Made by a program: the position numbers and the translations under genes | Source: Comamonadaceae bacterium | GTDB taxonomy: Bacteria; Pseudomonadota; Gammaproteobacteria; Burkholderiales; Burkholderiaceae_C | NCBI GenBank assembly: GCA_027483665.1 | Contig: JAIXUC010000002.1 | Span: 86,174 to 150,173, forward strand | DNA: 64,000 bases | Direction: 5' to 3' | Shown: one piece after another, positions 53,652 to 62,108 of the stretch | Position numbering within the stretch: the first letter of the stretch is position 1 | Layout: the number at the start of each line of letters is the position of its first letter | Notes under the pieces: model-generated | What the model was told of the DNA's origin: nothing | Databases searched by the model: none | Seen by the model: only the letters and a program-made list of their open reading frames with translations

Positions 53652-54482
53652 GTGAGCGAACCCCTGTTGCTGGGCTGCGATTTCTCCAGCGTGCCCACTC
53701 GCCGCAAGCCGGTGGTTGTGGCCCACGGCCGTCTGCAGGGCCAGCGTTTGGCCTTGGAGCGCCTGCAAACCTTTGTCGATTTGGATGCTTGGCAGCAAGC
53801 ACTGTCGGCCATCCCGGCCTGGGTCGGCGGCTTCGACTTTCCGTTTGGGCTGCCCCGCGCTTTTGTCGAGTCACTCGACTTAGGCACCAACGCCGCCGAC
53901 GTGGTGCGCTCGGTGCACCGCCTCTACCCCAGCCGCATGGCTTGGCGCGCTGGCATCGACGCCTGGGGCAACACCCGCCCAGCTGGCCAGCGCCTGCTGC
54001 ACCGCGCCACCGACCGCGCCTCGACCGGCGTCTCCAGCACCAGCCCGCTGCAAACCCGCTATGTGCCCGTGGCCTTCATGTACTACGAAGGCTTTTCTCG
54101 CTTGGTGCGCGCCGGCTTCACCGTGCCTGCGCTGGTACCGGGCGATGGGCAGCAAGTGGCGCTGGAGGCCTACCCCGGCTTGCTGGCCCACGCGCTGATC
54201 GGCAGGCGGTCTTACAAAAACGACGCCAGCGCCGAGCGTTTGATTGCCCGCAAGGACATCGTCGAAGCACTGGAACAGGGCCGTAACCCCTTGGGCCTGC
54301 GTCTGAAGCTGAGCGTGGCCTTGGCAGGTGAACTGGTGGCCGACGAGGGCGGCGACTGCCTTGACGCGGTGCTGTGCATGGCGCAGGCGGCGTGGGGCTA
54401 CCAGCAGCGCAACAACCACGAGCGACCTTGGGGCCTGTCGCCGCAGACCAACCCGCTTGAGGGCTGGATCGTCAGCGCCTGA
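53652..54482 (+). CDS. DUF429 domain protein (second copy in window)
   Basis: 276 aa. Family features include LGCDFSSVPTRRKPV near the N terminus, GGFDFPFGLPRAF near residue 57, VALEAYPGLLAHAL near 172, and a C-terminal DEGGDCLDAVLCMAQAAWGY with acidic residues. The N-terminal Asp, the middle Asp and the late Asp suggest an RNase H-like metal site. GC is high, unlike the DUF429 gene at 14.8 kb, and the two are only distantly similar. It starts 91 bp after the BLUF gene and may be last in that operon. The mobile-looking repeat follows. Confidence 0.8.
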   Translation: MSEPLLLGCDFSSVPTRRKPVVVAHGRLQGQRLALERLQTFVDLDAWQQALSAIPAWVGGFDFPFGLPRAFVESLDLGTNAADVVRSVHRLYPSRMAWRAGIDAWGNTRPAGQRLLHRATDRASTGVSSTSPLQTRYVPVAFMYYEGFSRLVRAGFTVPALVPGDGQQVALEAYPGLLAHALIGRRSYKNDASAERLIARKDIVEALEQGRNPLGLRLKLSVALAGELVADEGGDCLDAVLCMAQAAWGYQQRNNHERPWGLSPQTNPLEGWIVSA

Positions 54483-54519
54483 GGTTGGATGGTCAGCTGG
54501 CGCCTCTCGCTGCACCTGT

Positions 54520-54601
54520 GCGGTGCCAGGATTCACGCTAGGTCCGTTCGCCACACCTGGGCGGTGCCTGGATTCACGCTAGCGCCGTTCGCTACGCCTG
54601 G
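54520..54601. repeat. 41-bp tandem repeat x2 at the left edge of repeat copy A
   Basis: Two head-to-tail copies (54520-54560 and 54561-54601) differ at 5 of 41 positions. Each begins GCGGTGCC and contains GGATTCACGCTAG. A degenerate single counterpart occurs at about 56946-56995 left of copy B. Confidence 0.8.
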
Positions 54602-55044
54602 GCGGTGCCCGGCGGCGCGGGATCCGTTCTCCCGGCCCACGCTCGCGGGCGGCTCCTTTTGGTGTTCGACTGCTGCTGCGTGAACAACGTTTGTGGTTCG
54701 CTCAGGTGCTGGCAACCGCGAATGGGGCCTCCGCCCGGACGCCCGCACCACCGGGCTTTACGGGGCGTTTGAGGTAGCGGGGCGAACAGCCCGTGCGTCG
54801 AGCGAGGCAGCGGCTGCGTGCGACCCAGCTCTGGCGCTGCACCGCTTCCGGCGCGCACCAGCAGGCGCACCACTTCGCCACTCACAGGGGTCGGTGGCTG
54901 GAATCGGGCGCAGGCCCCATTCGCGGTTGCCAGCACGCAAGCGTTCTACAAACGTAGTTAACGCAGCAGCAGTCGAGCACCAAGAGCAGCCGCCCGCGAG
55001 CGTGGGCCGGAGAACGAGCCGGACGCCGACACCTGGCGCGAGGT
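54597..55044. repeat. Large mirrored repeat element, copy A
   Basis: About 448 bp, matching 56991-57437 in the same orientation. Internally it is a long inverted repeat. The outer arms 54624-54696 and 54946-55016 match with few mismatches. The inner arms 54706-54737 and 54905-54936 match at 31 of 32 positions. An unpaired centre of ~167 bp remains. No convincing gene or transposase lies within. The gap 54483-55115 between the DUF429 and mscS genes holds only this element and its satellite repeats. Confidence 0.85.
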
Positions 55045-55095
55045 CTGTGCCTGCATGAGTCGAGGCGTGGGCCGGAGAACGAGCCGGACGCCGAC
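55000..55095. repeat. 31-bp direct duplication at the right edge of copy A
   Basis: An exact 31-bp sequence beginning GCGTGGGCCGG occurs at 55000-55030 (end of copy A) and again at 55065-55095, with 34 bp between. The second copy is a truncated right arm of the same element family. Confidence 0.85.
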
Positions 55096-55115
55096 CCGTT
55101 GGGCTTTGTCCGCCT

Positions 55116-56849
55116 TCAGGACTGCTTCGGCGTGGGCGACTCCACATCAGTCGCCCGAGCTGGCGCTGCAAACCACTGCCCCGGCGGCACCACCACGGGC
55201 TGCGCAGGCTGCTCGTAGAAATTCGGCGACATGATCTGTACGCCGTAACGATTGAACTCGTCTTGAATGCCTGCGTGCAGCGCCGACAGGATGGCCACAC
55301 GCTCCAGCGGCCGGTCGATGTGCGCGAACAACTCGTAGGTGACGTAGAAATCGTTCAAACCACGTTGGTAAACGAAGGGTGCCGGCTGATGGCGCACGCC
55401 CGGTGCGGCCAGCGCTGCCGTGGTCAGCAGCGCATGCACTTGCCGCCAGGGCGTGTCGTAGCCGATGGTGACCTGCGTCGAGACCAAAGTGCCTTGCTCG
55501 CCGGCCAGCTTGGAGTAGTTGTGAATGGCGCTGGAAGTGATGACGCTGTTGGGTAGCGTGATCTCTTCGTTGCGCATATTGATGATCTTCACCGCCAGCG
55601 CGCCGACCTCGCTCACCACGCCCTCGACACCGTTGATGGCTACGAAGTCGCCGCGCTTGAGCGAGCGCGAATACACCACCACCAAGCCGCCCATGAGTTG
55701 AGACACCAAGCCCGTAGAGCCGAGCGTGATCATCAAACCGAACAGCACCGACACGCCCTTGAAGGCCGCGCTCTCTGCTCCCGGCAGGTATGGGTAAGCC
55801 ACGGCCAAGGCAGTGCCCCAGACCAGCACGTTGAGCAGGCGGCGCGTGGCCCCGGTGGTTTCCGGGTGAATAAACGGCACTCGTAGCCGCCCGCTTTGCA
55901 CATGCGAGAGGAACATCGCCAGTGCCTCTTGCACAGCGCGCGCGATCAGCAGCACCAAGGCGATGGTCAGCAGACCAGGTATCGCCCCTGTGATGCCAGC
56001 CAAAGTCCAGCCGCCCAGATCGCGCACGAACTCGCCCATGCTGGCCGCCCAAGGTTGTGTCCATGGAAAGGCGTTCAGCACGCCCAAAGCCGCTGCAAAC
56101 CACAGGCCAGCCAACAGCAACCACACGCCGCTGGCCGTAAGGCGCAACCAAAGCAGGCGCAGGTAAGCGCGTGCCCCAATCTCCAAAGTGCCGCTGTGGG
56201 CGCGCGCTGCGGCGTCCAGGCGCTGGTGCAGGCGCAGGGCCAGCATCAAGAAAAGACCGGCTGCTACAGCGATGGCCAAGCTCACGCCAAGACCCTGCAG
56301 GACAACGGCCGGGTCGCCTTGGGCTCGCTGTGCCGCAAGTGCCAAGCCCAAGCGGCGTTGCGCTCGTTCTGCAGCACCGTTGAGGCTGAGGTGGTCTTCC
56401 GGGTCCAGGTCTTGGGGCATCAAAGAAAAAATGGGCCGCTCGCCGACCAGCAGGCTCACGCCTTGTTCTCCGCCGTGGCTGAAGCTGGCGGTGGTCACGG
56501 GGCCCGCACGTTCGGCTGCACTCAGATCGGCAAAACGCCGCTGCGCCCTGGCGACGCGCTCTTCGGCGTCCAGCCCGCCGAGGCTGCTGCGCAGCTCTGC
56601 AATGGGCCGGTTAAACAGAACCAGTGTTTGCGGCGTCTGGCTTGGCGAATGCAGCGCTGGAACCGGGTCAAAGCTGTTGGCCCTGGCCACAGGGGACAGG
56701 CTGAAACTTGCTGCCAACCAGACAGCCAAAAACCAAAAGACCGAGCGGCTCTTGGGCCAGCAGGTGAGCGCCCGTGTCCAAAAGACGCTGGGGCGATGAG
56801 GGTGGTCAACGCAGCGTTGGCGCGGATGGTTGGCTTGCTTGGAAGGCAT
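55116..56849 (-). CDS. MscS-family mechanosensitive ion channel
   Basis: 577 aa. A signal-like N-terminal helix (~36-56) is followed by a periplasmic domain of ~100 residues. Several membrane helices (~185-360) lead to the MscS pore/beta domain. Family signatures are GSTGLVSQLMGGLVVVYSRSLKRGDFVAINGVEGVVSEVG and MRNEEITLPNSVITSSAIHNYS. The C-terminal alpha/beta part ends in a Pro-rich tail. It would release solutes during osmotic downshock. The extended N terminus sets it apart from the ~280-aa E. coli MscS. It is the only gene between the two large repeats, and the start ATG is uncertain. Confidence 0.88.
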   Translation of the reverse strand: MPSKQANHPRQRCVDHPHRPSVFWTRALTCWPKSRSVFWFLAVWLAASFSLSPVARANSFDPVPALHSPSQTPQTLVLFNRPIAELRSSLGGLDAEERVARAQRRFADLSAAERAGPVTTASFSHGGEQGVSLLVGERPIFSLMPQDLDPEDHLSLNGAAERAQRRLGLALAAQRAQGDPAVVLQGLGVSLAIAVAAGLFLMLALRLHQRLDAAARAHSGTLEIGARAYLRLLWLRLTASGVWLLLAGLWFAAALGVLNAFPWTQPWAASMGEFVRDLGGWTLAGITGAIPGLLTIALVLLIARAVQEALAMFLSHVQSGRLRVPFIHPETTGATRRLLNVLVWGTALAVAYPYLPGAESAAFKGVSVLFGLMITLGSTGLVSQLMGGLVVVYSRSLKRGDFVAINGVEGVVSEVGALAVKIINMRNEEITLPNSVITSSAIHNYSKLAGEQGTLVSTQVTIGYDTPWRQVHALLTTAALAAPGVRHQPAPFVYQRGLNDFYVTYELFAHIDRPLERVAILSALHAGIQDEFNRYGVQIMSPNFYEQPAQPVVVPPGQWFAAPARATDVESPTPKQS

Positions 56850-56990
56850 TGGACTGTGGCAAAGCGGGCTTGCAAAAGGCTACCACGCGGGTGTTGGATG
56901 TCTGGCGGTGCCAAGGCTCAGGATGGCGCTGCTCGCTGCACTTGGGCGGTCCCGGTGGCACTAGGGTTCAGGCTAGCGCCTAACGCAGCA

Positions 56991-57437
56991 CCTGGGCGGT
57001 GCCCGGCGGCGCGGGATCCGTTCTCCCGGCCCACGCTCGCGGGCGGCTGCTCTTGGTGCTCGACTGCTGCTGCGTGAACAACGTTTGTGGTTCGCTCAGG
57101 TACTGGCAACCGCGAATGGGGCCTCCGCCCGGACACCCGCACCACCGGGCTTTGCGGAGCATTGGAGATGGCGGGGCAAACAGCCCGTGCGCCCTGTGAA
57201 GCAGTGGTTGCGTGCAACCCGGTTCCACGCTGCGTGCCGTCCGGCGCGCACCAGCAGGCGCACCATTTCGCCACTCACAGGGGTCGGTGGCTGGAGTCGG
57301 GCGCAGGCCCCATTCGCGGTTGCCAGCACGCAAGCGTTCTACAAAAGGCGTTCACGCAGAAACCAATGAGCACCCAAAGCAGCCGCCCGCGAGCGTGGGC
57401 CGGAGAACGAGCCGGACGCCGACACCTGGCGCGAGGT
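56991..57437. repeat. Large mirrored repeat element, copy B
   Basis: About 447 bp and colinear with copy A at 54597-55044, with best agreement in the arms. Outer arms are 57018-57090 and 57339-57409, inner arms 57100-57131 and 57298-57329. The right outer arm is more diverged than in copy A. The gap 56850-57542 between mscS and the DinB gene otherwise holds a degenerate copy of the 41-bp unit on the left and about 100 bp of unremarkable sequence on the right. Confidence 0.85.
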
Positions 57438-57542
57438 GTGGGCACGAGGTATCTGCGCAAGGTGCATGCGCCGATCACGCCAGCTCTGGCCCGGTGGTAT
57501 GTTCCCCAAAGCAACTTGCCCCTAAAACCCCATCCAGCAACC

Positions 57543-58076
57543 ATGAGCACCAGCCTCGCCCTCTTGTTCGCCCAAAAAACCTGGTCAGACACCGAGCTGC
57601 TGGACGCACTCGATGCACTGGCCGCAGCGCCGCCGACCCAGCCGGGTGTCGATGTCGCCTCGGCGCTGCATGCCGCCACGCGCACCTTCAACCACATCCA
57701 CGTGGTCGACCGCATCTTTCAGGCGCATTGGATGGGCCAGCCACACGGTTATGCAGCCACCAACACGCCAGAGACCCCCACGCTGGCCGAACTGCGCAGC
57801 CAGGTCTTGTCGGTGGACCGTTGGTACGAAGACCAGGTGGCGCAGTCGTCGGCCCAGCAATTGAGCGAGGCCCTCAGCTTCCAGTTCACCGATGGTGACA
57901 GCGGGCGCATGTCACGCGAAGAAATCTTGCTGCACGTCATCACGCACGGCGCCTACCACCGGGGCAATGTCGGCCAAGTGCTCAAGAGCCTGTCGGTGGC
58001 GCCGCCGCGTGACTTGTTCACCCGCTACCTGCACACCACACAGCCTTCGAGGCGCACGGGCAGCGGTGGCGGCTGA
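57543..58076 (+). CDS. DinB family protein
   Basis: 177 aa from ATG 57543. The four-helix DinB/YfiT fold is suggested by three metal-site histidines: [15 protein letters not shown] and the [15 protein letters not shown] helix. The family includes thiol-dependent transferases and damage-inducible proteins with mostly unknown substrates. The open frame continues upstream into the repeat, but the ATG at 57543 gives the family N terminus. The stop lies 11 nt inside the helicase gene. Confidence 0.85.
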   Translation: MSTSLALLFAQKTWSDTELLDALDALAAAPPTQPGVDVASALHAATRTFNHIHVVDRIFQAHWMGQPHGYAATNTPETPTLAELRSQVLSVDRWYEDQVAQSSAQQLSEALSFQFTDGDSGRMSREEILLHVITHGAYHRGNVGQVLKSLSVAPPRDLFTRYLHTTQPSRRTGSGGG

Positions 58077-60606
58077 ACAGGGGGCGGCGGGCGCCGTCCA
58101 CGCGCAGGCCTTCAAGGGCGAGGCGTCAGCCAGCGGTGATGCAGGGGCCGCAGCCGAATGGATGACCCAGCGCGGCTGGACGCCCGCCGCCTTTCAGCGC
58201 GAGGTCTGGCAGGCCATCGCCCAAGGCCACAGTGGTCTGCTGCACGCCAGCACCGGTTCCGGCAAGACGCTGGCGGTTTGGCTGGGCATCTTGCAGGTGG
58301 CCCAGCCTGCGAAAGCGCCTCTGTCGGTGCTGTGGGTGACGCCCATGCGCGCCCTGGCCGCTGACACGCTGCGGGCTTTGTCACAACCCCTCGCAGACCT
58401 GCAGCCCACCTGGACGCTGGGCCTGCGCACCGGCGACACACCCAGCGCAGAACGCGCCCGGCAAGACCGGCGCTTGCCCACGGTTTTGGTGACCACACCA
58501 GAGTCTTTGAGCCTGCTGTTGGCGCGCTCGAACGCGCCAGCAGAGTTGGGGCACGTGACCCATGTCGTGGTCGATGAATGGCACGAGCTGCTGGGCAACA
58601 AGCGCGGCGTGCAGGTGCAACTGGCCTTGGCTCGTTTGCGAAGCTGGCAGCCGAGCTTGGTGGTGTGGGGCTTGAGCGCCACGCTCGGTAACGCACCAGA
58701 GGCCGCGCAGGCGCTGTGCGGTGTGGGTGCGCAGCCGCTGCTGGTGCGCGGTCACACCGACAAAACCTTGCTCATCGACACGCTGCTGCCCACCGACCCC
58801 GGCCGCTACGCCTGGGCTGGGCACTTGGGCGCGCGCATGTTGCAGCCGGTGGTGGATGAGTTGGCGAACAGCTCAACCACCTTGGTGTTCACCAACACCC
58901 GCTCGCAGGCCGAGATTTGGTACCAAATGGTGCTGCAGGCCCGCCCCGACTGGGCCGGAGAGATTGCCCTGCACCACGCCAGCCTCGACCACGCCGTGCG
59001 TGACTGGGTCGAGCAGGCCTTGAAGGCCGGCCGATTGCGCGCCGTGGTGGCCACCTCCTCGCTCGACCTGGGGGTGGACTTTTTGCCGGTGGAGCGTGTG
59101 CTGCAGATCGGCTCAGCCAAAGGCGTGGCTAGGCTGCTGCAACGCGCTGGCCGCAGCGGCCACGCGCCGGGGCGCCCGAGCCGCATCACGCTGGTTCCCA
59201 CCAACACGCTGGAAATCATCGAAGCCGCAGCCGCTCGCCAAGCCGCCTTGGCGCAACGCGTCGAGCCGCGCCACAGCCCAGAGCAGCCGCTGGATGTGCT
59301 GGTGCAACACCTCGTGACCGTGGCGCTGGGCGGCGGCTTTGAGCCCGAGGCCTTGTGGCAAGAAGTGCGCAGCACCTGGGCCTATCGCGCCATGCCGCGC
59401 GAGAGCTTCGACTGGGCGCTGGCCTTTTGCGAGCGCGGCGGCGACAGCCTGCACGCCTACCCCGATTACCACCGCATTCAGCCCGACGAGACCGGCATCT
59501 ACCGCGTGGCCGACAACCCGCAAGGCCGCACCGTGGCCAGACGCCACCGCTTGGGCATCGGCACCATCGTGTCCGACGCGGCCATGCAGGTGAAGTGGCT
59601 CAGCGGCGGCACCATCGGCACGGTCGAAGAGGGCTTCATCGCCCGATTGAACAAGGGCGACTGCTTCGTGTTTGCCGGGCGCTTGCTGGAGTTCGTGCGC
59701 GTCAAAGACCTCTCGGCCTACGTCAAAAAAGCCACCCGCCAACGCGGTACCGTGCCCACTTGGCAAGGCGGCAAGATGCCCTTGTCCACCGAAATGGCAG
59801 ACGCTGTGTTGGAGCGCCTGCAAGAGGCCCAAACCGCTTTGGTCCGCGGTGATTTGGCGCAGCACGCAGAGCCCGAGCTGCGAGCGGCACAGGCGCTGCT
59901 GGAAACCCAGGCCACCTTGTCGAAGTTGCCGCTGCCGGGTCGTCTGCTGGTGGAAACCTACACCAGCCGCGAAGGCCACCACCTCTGGCTCTACCCCTTT
60001 GCCGGACGCACGGTGCACACCGGCTTGGCCAGCCTGCTGGCCTGGCGCCTGGCCCAAGCCCGGCCCCAAACCTTCAGCCTGGCCGTCAACGACTACGGCC
60101 TGGAGTTGTTGAGCGCAGACCTCATCGATGCCCAAGCCATTGCCCAAGGCCACCTGCTTTCGCCGCAAGACCTGCTGGCCCACGTCCTCGCTTCATTGAA
60201 CGCGTCGGAGTTGGCGCAGCGCCGCTTTCGAGAAATCGCCCGCATCGCCGGCTTGGTGTTCACCGGCTACCCCGGCGCATCCAAAAGCCTGCGCCAGTTG
60301 CAAGCTTCCAGCGCGCTGTTCTTCGAAGTGTTTCGCCAGTACGACGCCGGCAACCTGCTCCTTGGCCAAGCCGAGCGCGAAGTGCTCAGCCAAGAACTGG
60401 CCGTGGACAGCCTGCAGAGCACGCTGGAACGCTTGAGCACCTACTCCGTGGATGTGGTGAGCCTGCGCCAGCCCAGCCCCATGGGCTTGCCCCTCATGGT
60501 CGAGCGCCTGCGCGAACGCCTATCCACTGAGAAACTGGCTGATCGACTGGCGCGGATGGTGGCGGAGATGGAGGCGGGTTTGGAAACCCGTCCAGGAGCC
60601 GGCTGA
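58066..60606 (+). CDS. Ligase-associated DEXH-box DNA helicase (Lhr-like)
   Basis: 846 aa from a GTG at 58066 overlapping the DinB gene by 11 nt. An ATG at 58159 (MTQRGWTP) is an alternative. Superfamily 2 motifs: [11 protein letters not shown] (Lys67), [21 protein letters not shown], motif II DEWH (170-173), LSATLG (motif III), [35 protein letters not shown] and [11 protein letters not shown] winged-helix and Lhr-type C-terminal region follow. This is the helicase partner of the MBL exonuclease and ATP ligase encoded ~5.6 kb upstream. Confidence 0.92.
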   Translation: MAAEQGAAGAVHAQAFKGEASASGDAGAAAEWMTQRGWTPAAFQREVWQAIAQGHSGLLHASTGSGKTLAVWLGILQVAQPAKAPLSVLWVTPMRALAADTLRALSQPLADLQPTWTLGLRTGDTPSAERARQDRRLPTVLVTTPESLSLLLARSNAPAELGHVTHVVVDEWHELLGNKRGVQVQLALARLRSWQPSLVVWGLSATLGNAPEAAQALCGVGAQPLLVRGHTDKTLLIDTLLPTDPGRYAWAGHLGARMLQPVVDELANSSTTLVFTNTRSQAEIWYQMVLQARPDWAGEIALHHASLDHAVRDWVEQALKAGRLRAVVATSSLDLGVDFLPVERVLQIGSAKGVARLLQRAGRSGHAPGRPSRITLVPTNTLEIIEAAAARQAALAQRVEPRHSPEQPLDVLVQHLVTVALGGGFEPEALWQEVRSTWAYRAMPRESFDWALAFCERGGDSLHAYPDYHRIQPDETGIYRVADNPQGRTVARRHRLGIGTIVSDAAMQVKWLSGGTIGTVEEGFIARLNKGDCFVFAGRLLEFVRVKDLSAYVKKATRQRGTVPTWQGGKMPLSTEMADAVLERLQEAQTALVRGDLAQHAEPELRAAQALLETQATLSKLPLPGRLLVETYTSREGHHLWLYPFAGRTVHTGLASLLAWRLAQARPQTFSLAVNDYGLELLSADLIDAQAIAQGHLLSPQDLLAHVLASLNASELAQRRFREIARIAGLVFTGYPGASKSLRQLQASSALFFEVFRQYDAGNLLLGQAEREVLSQELAVDSLQSTLERLSTYSVDVVSLRQPSPMGLPLMVERLRERLSTEKLADRLARMVAEMEAGLETRPGAG

Positions 60607-60659
60607 GTTGACCATCGGGGCGGGTCAAGCCCAGTCGGTCGGAGTTACAGCGATAACCG

Positions 60660-60953
60660 TCACTTCCTTTGTCGCCAGTAGGCTGGTTTTCGCCTGAATG
60701 GTGCGACGGCAATGATGACCAGCCTGTCTGCGGTTTCCAGATACACGACAGCGTGCGGAAAATCCTTGGGGAAAACTCTGCGCGTGCCGTGTAGATGAGG
60801 GCTGCCGATACCCGGCATCGATACCGCTAGCTGGATTGCAGCATCTATCTGGCTGGTGAACTTCTCACCGAGCCCGGTGCCGCGTTCTTCGTAGAAAACG
60901 GCCTGCTCCTGAAGCTCAATCAGCGCTTCAGGATGAAAGACTGCAGCCTTCAC
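60660..60953 (-). CDS. RelE/ParE-family toxin
   Basis: 97 aa. Typical ParE/RelE layout: N-terminal FHPEALIELQEQAVFYEERGTGLGEKF, central AIQLAVSMPGIGSP, and a C-terminal RRVFPKDFPHAVVYLETADRLVIIAVAPFRRKPAYWRQR. The start overlaps the antitoxin stop by 4 nt. ParE relatives poison gyrase and RelE relatives cleave mRNA on ribosomes. The sequence alone does not decide between them. It lies directly after the helicase gene, on the opposite strand. Confidence 0.88.
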   Translation of the reverse strand: MKAAVFHPEALIELQEQAVFYEERGTGLGEKFTSQIDAAIQLAVSMPGIGSPHLHGTRRVFPKDFPHAVVYLETADRLVIIAVAPFRRKPAYWRQRK

Positions 60954-61192
60954 CGCCCGATGGCGAGCCTGACTTGGGAAAAAGCCCGGTCGGCTGGTAT
61001 CAATTCAACCGTGCCCAGTTCAATCTGATCGATGCGATGACGAACTTCTGCGTCCCAAGCAGCGTCGATTTCCGTGTCGTGCGGGTCGAGGCTGGCCAGA
61101 AGCTCTTCAGCGAGCCGCGCCCGCTGTTCAGGAGGGAGCGCTCTTGCTTGGGCGGATAAGACGGTGGCAAGGTCTGGCACGTGATGCTCCAA
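60950..61192 (-). CDS. Addiction-module antitoxin component
   Basis: 80 aa, acidic. The segment LPPEQRARLAEELLASLD near residue 19, followed by AWDAEVRHRIDQIELGTVELIPADRAFSQVR, is characteristic of the small antitoxin-like family paired with RelE/ParE toxins. It lies first in the two-gene operon and overlaps the toxin start by 4 nt. No DNA-binding motif is obvious. Confidence 0.85.
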   Translation of the reverse strand: MEHHVPDLATVLSAQARALPPEQRARLAEELLASLDPHDTEIDAAWDAEVRHRIDQIELGTVELIPADRAFSQVRLAIGR

Positions 61193-61216
61193 AAGACAGT
61201 TGCTTCAGTGTACTTT

Positions 61217-61441
61217 TCAAGCACTGGTGTTCAAGTTCCCACCCACCCGTTGCCCTTGCCCATTGACCACCTCTTGCGGCTGAGAAGGCTTTTGCTCAGG
61301 CCGCGGGGCGCTGGCGCGCGCTTGCTCTTGACGCGCCTGTTCGTTGGCGCGCTGCGCCGAGGCCGCTTCGCTGGCTTGTTGGGTGCGCGCTTGTGCTGCT
61401 GAGCGGCTGCTGGCGGTGTAGCGGTTGATGGCGTCTGTCAT
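61217..61441 (-). CDS. Small hypothetical protein
   Basis: 74 aa, hydrophilic, rich in Ala, Gln, Arg and Glu, and predicted to be disordered or coiled (SAAQARTQQASEAASAQRANEQARQEQ). The short ordered-looking start MTDAINRYTAS is all that stands out. No family recognised. It is 36 bp from the next gene on the same strand, which is similarly low complexity, so the two may be related in role. Confidence 0.45.
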   Translation of the reverse strand: MTDAINRYTASSRSAAQARTQQASEAASAQRANEQARQEQARASAPRPEQKPSQPQEVVNGQGQRVGGNLNTSA

Positions 61442-61477
61442 GGCGGGCTCCTGGTTTGGGCTGGCAAGAAAGCGGGT

Positions 61478-61801
61478 TCAGGCCTGCACGTTCAGGCGTT
61501 GTCCCAGGCGCGGGGCACTGGTCACTTCGGTGAAAGTGGTGTTGGCGGCATTCAACGTGCCGAAGGCGCCACCACCGCCCCGCTGCAGCGCCAGCAAGGA
61601 AGCACCGCCATCGCCCGGCGGTCGATTGGCTGCACCCCTTTGAGCCGAGAGCGCGTCCTCACTTTTCGCCAAAGCGGCTTCGCTGTCCCGCAGCTGTTGC
61701 TCGTCGTCCTGCACCTGACGGCGGTCTGCCTGCACACGCTGCTGCGCCTGGGCCAAGGCCTGGGCTGCGCGGCTGATGGGCGAGACGGAGAGGGTGGACA
61801 T
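61478..61801 (-). CDS. Small hypothetical protein with coiled-coil segment
   Basis: 107 aa. The N-terminal MSTLSVSPISRAAQALAQAQQ leads into a heptad-like stretch (QRVQADRRQVQDDEQQLRD, ~20-40). A Gly-rich middle and a short C-terminal part (NAANTTFTEVTSAPRLGQRLNVQA) follow. I do not recognise the family. The 307-bp gap to the autotransporter follows its start codon. Confidence 0.5.
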   Translation of the reverse strand: MSTLSVSPISRAAQALAQAQQRVQADRRQVQDDEQQLRDSEAALAKSEDALSAQRGAANRPPGDGGASLLALQRGGGGAFGTLNAANTTFTEVTSAPRLGQRLNVQA

Positions 61802-62108
61802 GGCGTGACGGGTGTGTGACGGATGGTATTACTCTGAACAAATCACGCAAGCGGTGGCTGGGTGTCCGGTCTTCCTGGGCTTGTCGAAGGGCCCGTGAAA
61901 ACCTCGATCGGCCCAATACGATGTCCGAATTGAACCCCATAAGCTCAGGTAAAACTTCCGAAAAGCGTCATAAAGTTCTGAATTCATTGGGTTTTCGTAT
62001 GTTTTCTACTGTTACGTTTGCGTGACTGTAGGTAAGCTCCCGCTTGTTGAATAGCGGCCATCTGGCCCACTGCAGCGCAGCCCTGCGCCGGATACCTCAA
62101 CGCCTCCC
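61802..62108. other. Intergenic region upstream of the autotransporter
   Basis: No gene seen. Positions ~61940-62030 are distinctly AT-rich compared with the surroundings and are the likely site of divergent promoters. No -35/-10 pair with proper spacing stands out. TACTGT at 62007-62012 is the best -10 candidate for the autotransporter. Confidence 0.4.

Noticed and set aside
54693..55058. Open frame within repeat copy A as a small protein gene
   Set aside because: Frames through the repeat read similar Arg/Pro/Ala-rich peptides on both strands because of the palindrome, and copy B does not preserve the same frame or ends.
54597..57437. Composite transposon or insertion sequences around mscS
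   Set aside because: Neither repeat encodes a transposase, and no target-site duplication could be recognised by eye.
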